A DNA stretch of 64,000 nt from Burkholderia ubonensis (GTDB taxonomy: Bacteria; Pseudomonadota; Gammaproteobacteria; Burkholderiales; Burkholderiaceae), in the NCBI RefSeq assembly GCF_902833085.1, contig NZ_CADFEB010000001.1, positions 417,742-481,741 of the forward strand, written 5' to 3'. Shown piece by piece: positions 61,279 through 64,000 of the stretch. Made by a program: the position numbers and the translations under genes. Every line of letters begins with the position of its first letter. Position 1 is the stretch's first letter. The notes under the pieces are model-generated. The model was not told the origin of the DNA, did not search any database, and was given only the letters and a program-made list of their open reading frames with translations.

Positions 61279-62142
61279 ATGCAACTCCAATCACACCCCG
61301 CATGCCGGCCGTTCCACGAAGCCGGTGAATTGACGCAACTCGTGGCCTACTATGAAGAAGGCCGCAACGTCATGTGGATGATGCTTCGCTCCGAACCGCG
61401 GCCGTGCTTCAACCAGCAACTCGTGACCGACATCATCCATCTCGCGCGCGTCGCACGGGAGACCGGGCTGCCATTCGACTTCTGGGTGACGGGCTCGCTC
61501 GTCCCCGAGCTGTTCAACGTCGGAGGCGACCTGAGCTTCTTCGTCGACGCGATCCGCAGCGGCAGGCGCGACCAGCTGGTCGCGTATGCGCGCTCCTGCA
61601 TCGACGGCGTCTACGAGATCTACACGGGCTTCGGCACCGGCGCGATCTCGATCGCGATGGTCGAGGGCAGCGCGCTCGGCGGCGGTTTCGAGGCCGTGCT
61701 CGCGCACCACTACGTGCTCGCGCAGAAGGGCGTGAAGCTCGGCTTCCCCGAGATCGCGTTCAACCTGTTCCCGGGGATGGGCGGCTACTCGCTCGTCGCG
61801 CGCAAGGCGCACCGGCGCCTCGCGGAGGAACTGATCGCGAACGGCGAGCCGCACGTCGCCGAGTGGTACGCGGATCACGGCCTCGTCGACCAGACGTTCG
61901 AGGCGGGCGACGCGTTTATCGCGACGCGCACCTTCATCGACGTGCTGCGGCCGAAGCTGAACGGCGTGCGCGCGATGCTGCGCGCGCGTCAGCGCGTGTT
62001 CCCGCTGTCGCGGTCCGAACTGATGGACGTCACGGAGGACTGGGTGCGGGCGGCGTTCACGATCGAGCCGAAGGATCTCGCGTACATGGAACGCCTCGTG
62101 ATGCTGCAGAACCGGCGCGTGTCGAAGCTGCGCACGGTGTGA
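61279..62142 (+). CDS. rpfF: RpfF, BDSF quorum-signal synthase (crotonase family)
   Basis: 287 residues from ATG 61279, with CGAGGA upstream. Enoyl-CoA hydratase/isomerase fold: VTGSLVPELFNVGGDLSFFV, MVEGSALGGGFEAVLAHHYV, LGFPEIAFNLFPGMGGYSLV. Glu 138 and Glu 158, 20 residues apart, correspond to the two catalytic glutamates of Xanthomonas RpfF. The enzyme makes cis-2-unsaturated fatty acid signals from acyl carrier protein thioesters. It faces rpfR, the receptor gene, the arrangement known in Burkholderia. Confidence 0.95.
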   Translation: MQLQSHPACRPFHEAGELTQLVAYYEEGRNVMWMMLRSEPRPCFNQQLVTDIIHLARVARETGLPFDFWVTGSLVPELFNVGGDLSFFVDAIRSGRRDQLVAYARSCIDGVYEIYTGFGTGAISIAMVEGSALGGGFEAVLAHHYVLAQKGVKLGFPEIAFNLFPGMGGYSLVARKAHRRLAEELIANGEPHVAEWYADHGLVDQTFEAGDAFIATRTFIDVLRPKLNGVRAMLRARQRVFPLSRSELMDVTEDWVRAAFTIEPKDLAYMERLVMLQNRRVSKLRTV

Positions 62143-62175
62143 TGCCGGCCGTCGCGTGACGGCACGGCATGACGG

Positions 62176-62210
62176 GAAAGTTCAGGCGATGAGCCTGAAC
62201 TTTCTCTTTT
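62176..62210 (+). terminator. Terminator of rpfF embedded in the 3' end of rpfR
   Basis: A perfect 12-bp stem GAAAGTTCAGGC (62176-62187) / GCCTGAACTTTC (62193-62204) with a 5-nt loop, then TCTTTT on the plus strand. The hairpin covers the rpfR stop codon (62182-62184) and its last codons, so on the minus strand it lies across the end of the message. Confidence 0.88.
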
Positions 62211-64000
62211 CGGTGAGCCACTGCTCGAACGCCTGCGCGGCCATCGGCCGCGCGAAGTAGAAGCCCTGCGCCTGGTCGACGTCGATCTGCTTGAGAAAGT
62301 CCGCTTCGGCGCGCGTCTCGACGCCTTCGGCCACCACCGAGAAATTCAGCGCGCGAGCCAGCGCCACCACCGAGCGCACCAGCGCCTGCGAACGCGGATT
62401 GCGGTCGATGCCGGTGATGAAGCTGCGGTCGAGCTTGATCGTATCGAGCGGCAGGCGCGACAGCTGCGACAGCGACGAATAGCCGGTGCCGAAATCGTCG
62501 AGGTGGATCTCCGCGCCGAGCAGGCGGAACTGCTTCATCAACGCGAGCGCCGCGCCTTCGTCCTCGATGAAGCAGCTTTCGGTCAGCTCGATGTCGAGCA
62601 GGCCCGGCTTCAGGCTCGCGTCGTCGAGGATCGTTGCGAACTGGTGCACGATGTTCAGGTCCTGCAGCTGCCGCGCGGACACGTTGATCGCGATGCGCGT
62701 CTCGAGCCCCTTCGCCTTCCACGCGGCCGCCTGCTCCGCCGCGGTGCGCATCACCCAGCGCCCGAGCGGCGCGATCAGCCCGGATTCCTCCGCGAACTGG
62801 ATGAACTCGATCGGCGAGACGAGCCCGCGTTCCGGCGACTGCCAGCGGATCAGCGCCTCGACGCCGTGCACGTCGCCCGTCGCGAGGTCGACGACCGGCT
62901 GGTAATGCAGCACGAACTGCTCCTCCTCGAGCGCCTTGCGCAGGTTCGTGTCGAGCCACATGTACTTCGCGACCTTCTGGTTCATCTCCACCGAGAACAC
63001 GCGATACGTGTGCTTGCCGGCCTCCTTCGCGACGTACATCGCGGTGTCGGCGCTGCGGATCAGCGTTTCGAGCGTGTCGCCGTGCTGCGGATACATCGCG
63101 ATGCCGATCGAGCAGCTCGTATACACCTCCATCAGCCCGAGATGGATCGGCGTGCGCAGCCGCTCGAGGATCACCTGCGCGGTCGCCTCCAGCAGCGGGC
63201 GCGTGCCGCGCGAGAACAGCACGAGGAATTCGTCGCCGCCGAGGCGCGCGAGCGTCGCGTTCTCCGGCAGGCAGCCGGCGATGATCGTCGACACGTCCTT
63301 CAGCATCCGGTCGCCGGTGATGTGCCCGTAGTGATCGTTGACGCGCTTGAAGTTGTCGAGATCGAGGAACAGGATGCCGACCTGCAGCAGGTTTTCGCCG
63401 GGGTCGCCGGCCAGCACGGCCTTGATCTGCTCGCTGATCGCATGGCGGTTCGGCAGGCCCGTGAGCATGTCGGTGTTCGCGAGCTCGATGAGCCGCTGCT
63501 GCGCCTTGCGCTCCTCGGTGATGTCGATGCCCGAGCAGATCAGGAACTGCTCGTCGACGCCGCTGCCGCTCTGCACGAACTTGTTGCGGAACTGGAACAG
63601 GCGCGGGCCGTTGATGGTGTTGATGTAGCGCTCGACCGAGAACGGCTTGTTGCTCGAGAAGAAGCCGTTGATGTTGGTGCGCGATTGCGCGCCCTGGTCC
63701 TCGCTCATGAACAGCTCGAACGCGCTGCGGCCGATCACGTCGACTTCGCGCCTGCCGGTCACTTCCTCGCACAGGCGGTTGAAGCGCTGCACGATGCCGT
63801 TGCGGTCGAGGATCACGACGAGCGAATTGACTTCGGAGACGACCTGCTCCGCGAACGCGAGGCCGTGCGCGAGATCGGCGGCGACCGACTCGGTGTCCGA
63901 ATACGCGCACGCGGTGCCGGCCCAGTCGGTCGTGTTGAGCCGCCGGCCGACGAGGTGGAGGCTGACCGGGTCGCCGAACAGCGTGATGTCGAGCACGAGG
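62182..64000 (-). CDS. rpfR: RpfR, BDSF receptor with PAS-GGDEF-EAL domains, N-terminus cut by window edge
   Basis: About 606 codons are inside the window; the start lies to the right. In order: the end of the RpfF-interaction domain, PAS (about the first 60-170 visible residues: VSEVNSLVVILDRNGIVQRF), GGDEF with intact LARLGGDEFLVLF, and EAL with intact HGVEALIRW, LLDIELTESCF and IHLDDFGTGYSSL. BDSF binding to PAS stimulates c-di-GMP breakdown in the known protein. The GTG at 63994-63996 is an internal codon, not the start. Convergent with rpfF, 39 bp apart. Confidence 0.95.
   Translation of the reverse strand, partial: LVLDITLFGDPVSLHLVGRRLNTTDWAGTACAYSDTESVAADLAHGLAFAEQVVSEVNSLVVILDRNGIVQRFNRLCEEVTGRREVDVIGRSAFELFMSEDQGAQSRTNINGFFSSNKPFSVERYINTINGPRLFQFRNKFVQSGSGVDEQFLICSGIDITEERKAQQRLIELANTDMLTGLPNRHAISEQIKAVLAGDPGENLLQVGILFLDLDNFKRVNDHYGHITGDRMLKDVSTIIAGCLPENATLARLGGDEFLVLFSRGTRPLLEATAQVILERLRTPIHLGLMEVYTSCSIGIAMYPQHGDTLETLIRSADTAMYVAKEAGKHTYRVFSVEMNQKVAKYMWLDTNLRKALEEEQFVLHYQPVVDLATGDVHGVEALIRWQSPERGLVSPIEFIQFAEESGLIAPLGRWVMRTAAEQAAAWKAKGLETRIAINVSARQLQDLNIVHQFATILDDASLKPGLLDIELTESCFIEDEGAALALMKQFRLLGAEIHLDDFGTGYSSLSQLSRLPLDTIKLDRSFITGIDRNPRSQALVRSVVALARALNFSVVAEGVETRAEADFLKQIDVDQAQGFYFARPMAAQAFEQWLTEKRKFRLIA

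Overview
The window is high-GC DNA from a Burkholderia-type betaproteobacterium, most likely the Burkholderia cepacia complex and probably a secondary replicon. The strongest markers are at the right edge: an RpfF-type BDSF (cis-2-dodecenoic acid) synthase facing an RpfR-type PAS-GGDEF-EAL receptor. Other support comes from a VgrG module, MASE4 and TctE-like sensor kinases, and many LysR/AraC regulators on accessory metabolic genes. I see no rRNA, tRNA, CRISPR array or insertion sequence. The genus call is inference from gene content and composition; no search was run.

Left part (1-9.3 kb): a truncated PdxA-family dehydrogenase divergent from a LysR regulator, then a type VI secretion island. 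The island holds a truncated PAAR remnant, vgrG, a putative HExxH-type metallopeptidase effector overlapping vgrG by 4 bp, and a putative periplasmic immunity gene. A collinear tandem duplication follows, in which the toxin copy has decayed and the second immunity copy is shortened by a stop. A two-TM protein of unknown function faces this cluster.

Middle (9.3-31 kb): an AraC regulator divergent from a GMC oxidoreductase plus a Baeyer-Villiger monooxygenase fused to an esterase. Then a HigBA-type toxin-antitoxin pair, a DedA/degenerate-PAP2/LssY protein, a small HEFRH protein, a NarL-type two-component pair with a MASE4 kinase, an MFS carrier with an orphan substrate-binding protein divergent from a TctD/TctE-like pair, a GNAT enzyme, an NmrA-like protein with a LysR regulator, and a citrulline/ornithine unit (Lrp, ornithine cyclodeaminase, CtlX).

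31-47 kb: a DUF2760-Hsp70-Hsp70 operon; a HEPN/MNT pair in which the antitoxin's nucleotidyltransferase motif and the toxin's modifiable tyrosine are both missing; an MFS exporter with AraC regulator; a periplasmic transglutaminase-like protein; small membrane proteins; DUF3617 and OmpA-family envelope proteins; and an APC-type permease.

47-60.4 kb: eleven leftward genes form an apparent alpha-glucoside (trehalose-like) system: OmpR-type regulator, TorS-like hybrid kinase, thuE-F-G-K-A-B in the Sinorhizobium order, a LamB porin, an aldo/keto reductase and glucokinase. Together they could sense, take up across both membranes, oxidise and phosphorylate a glucoside. The last 3.6 kb holds a long non-coding stretch, rpfF and most of rpfR.
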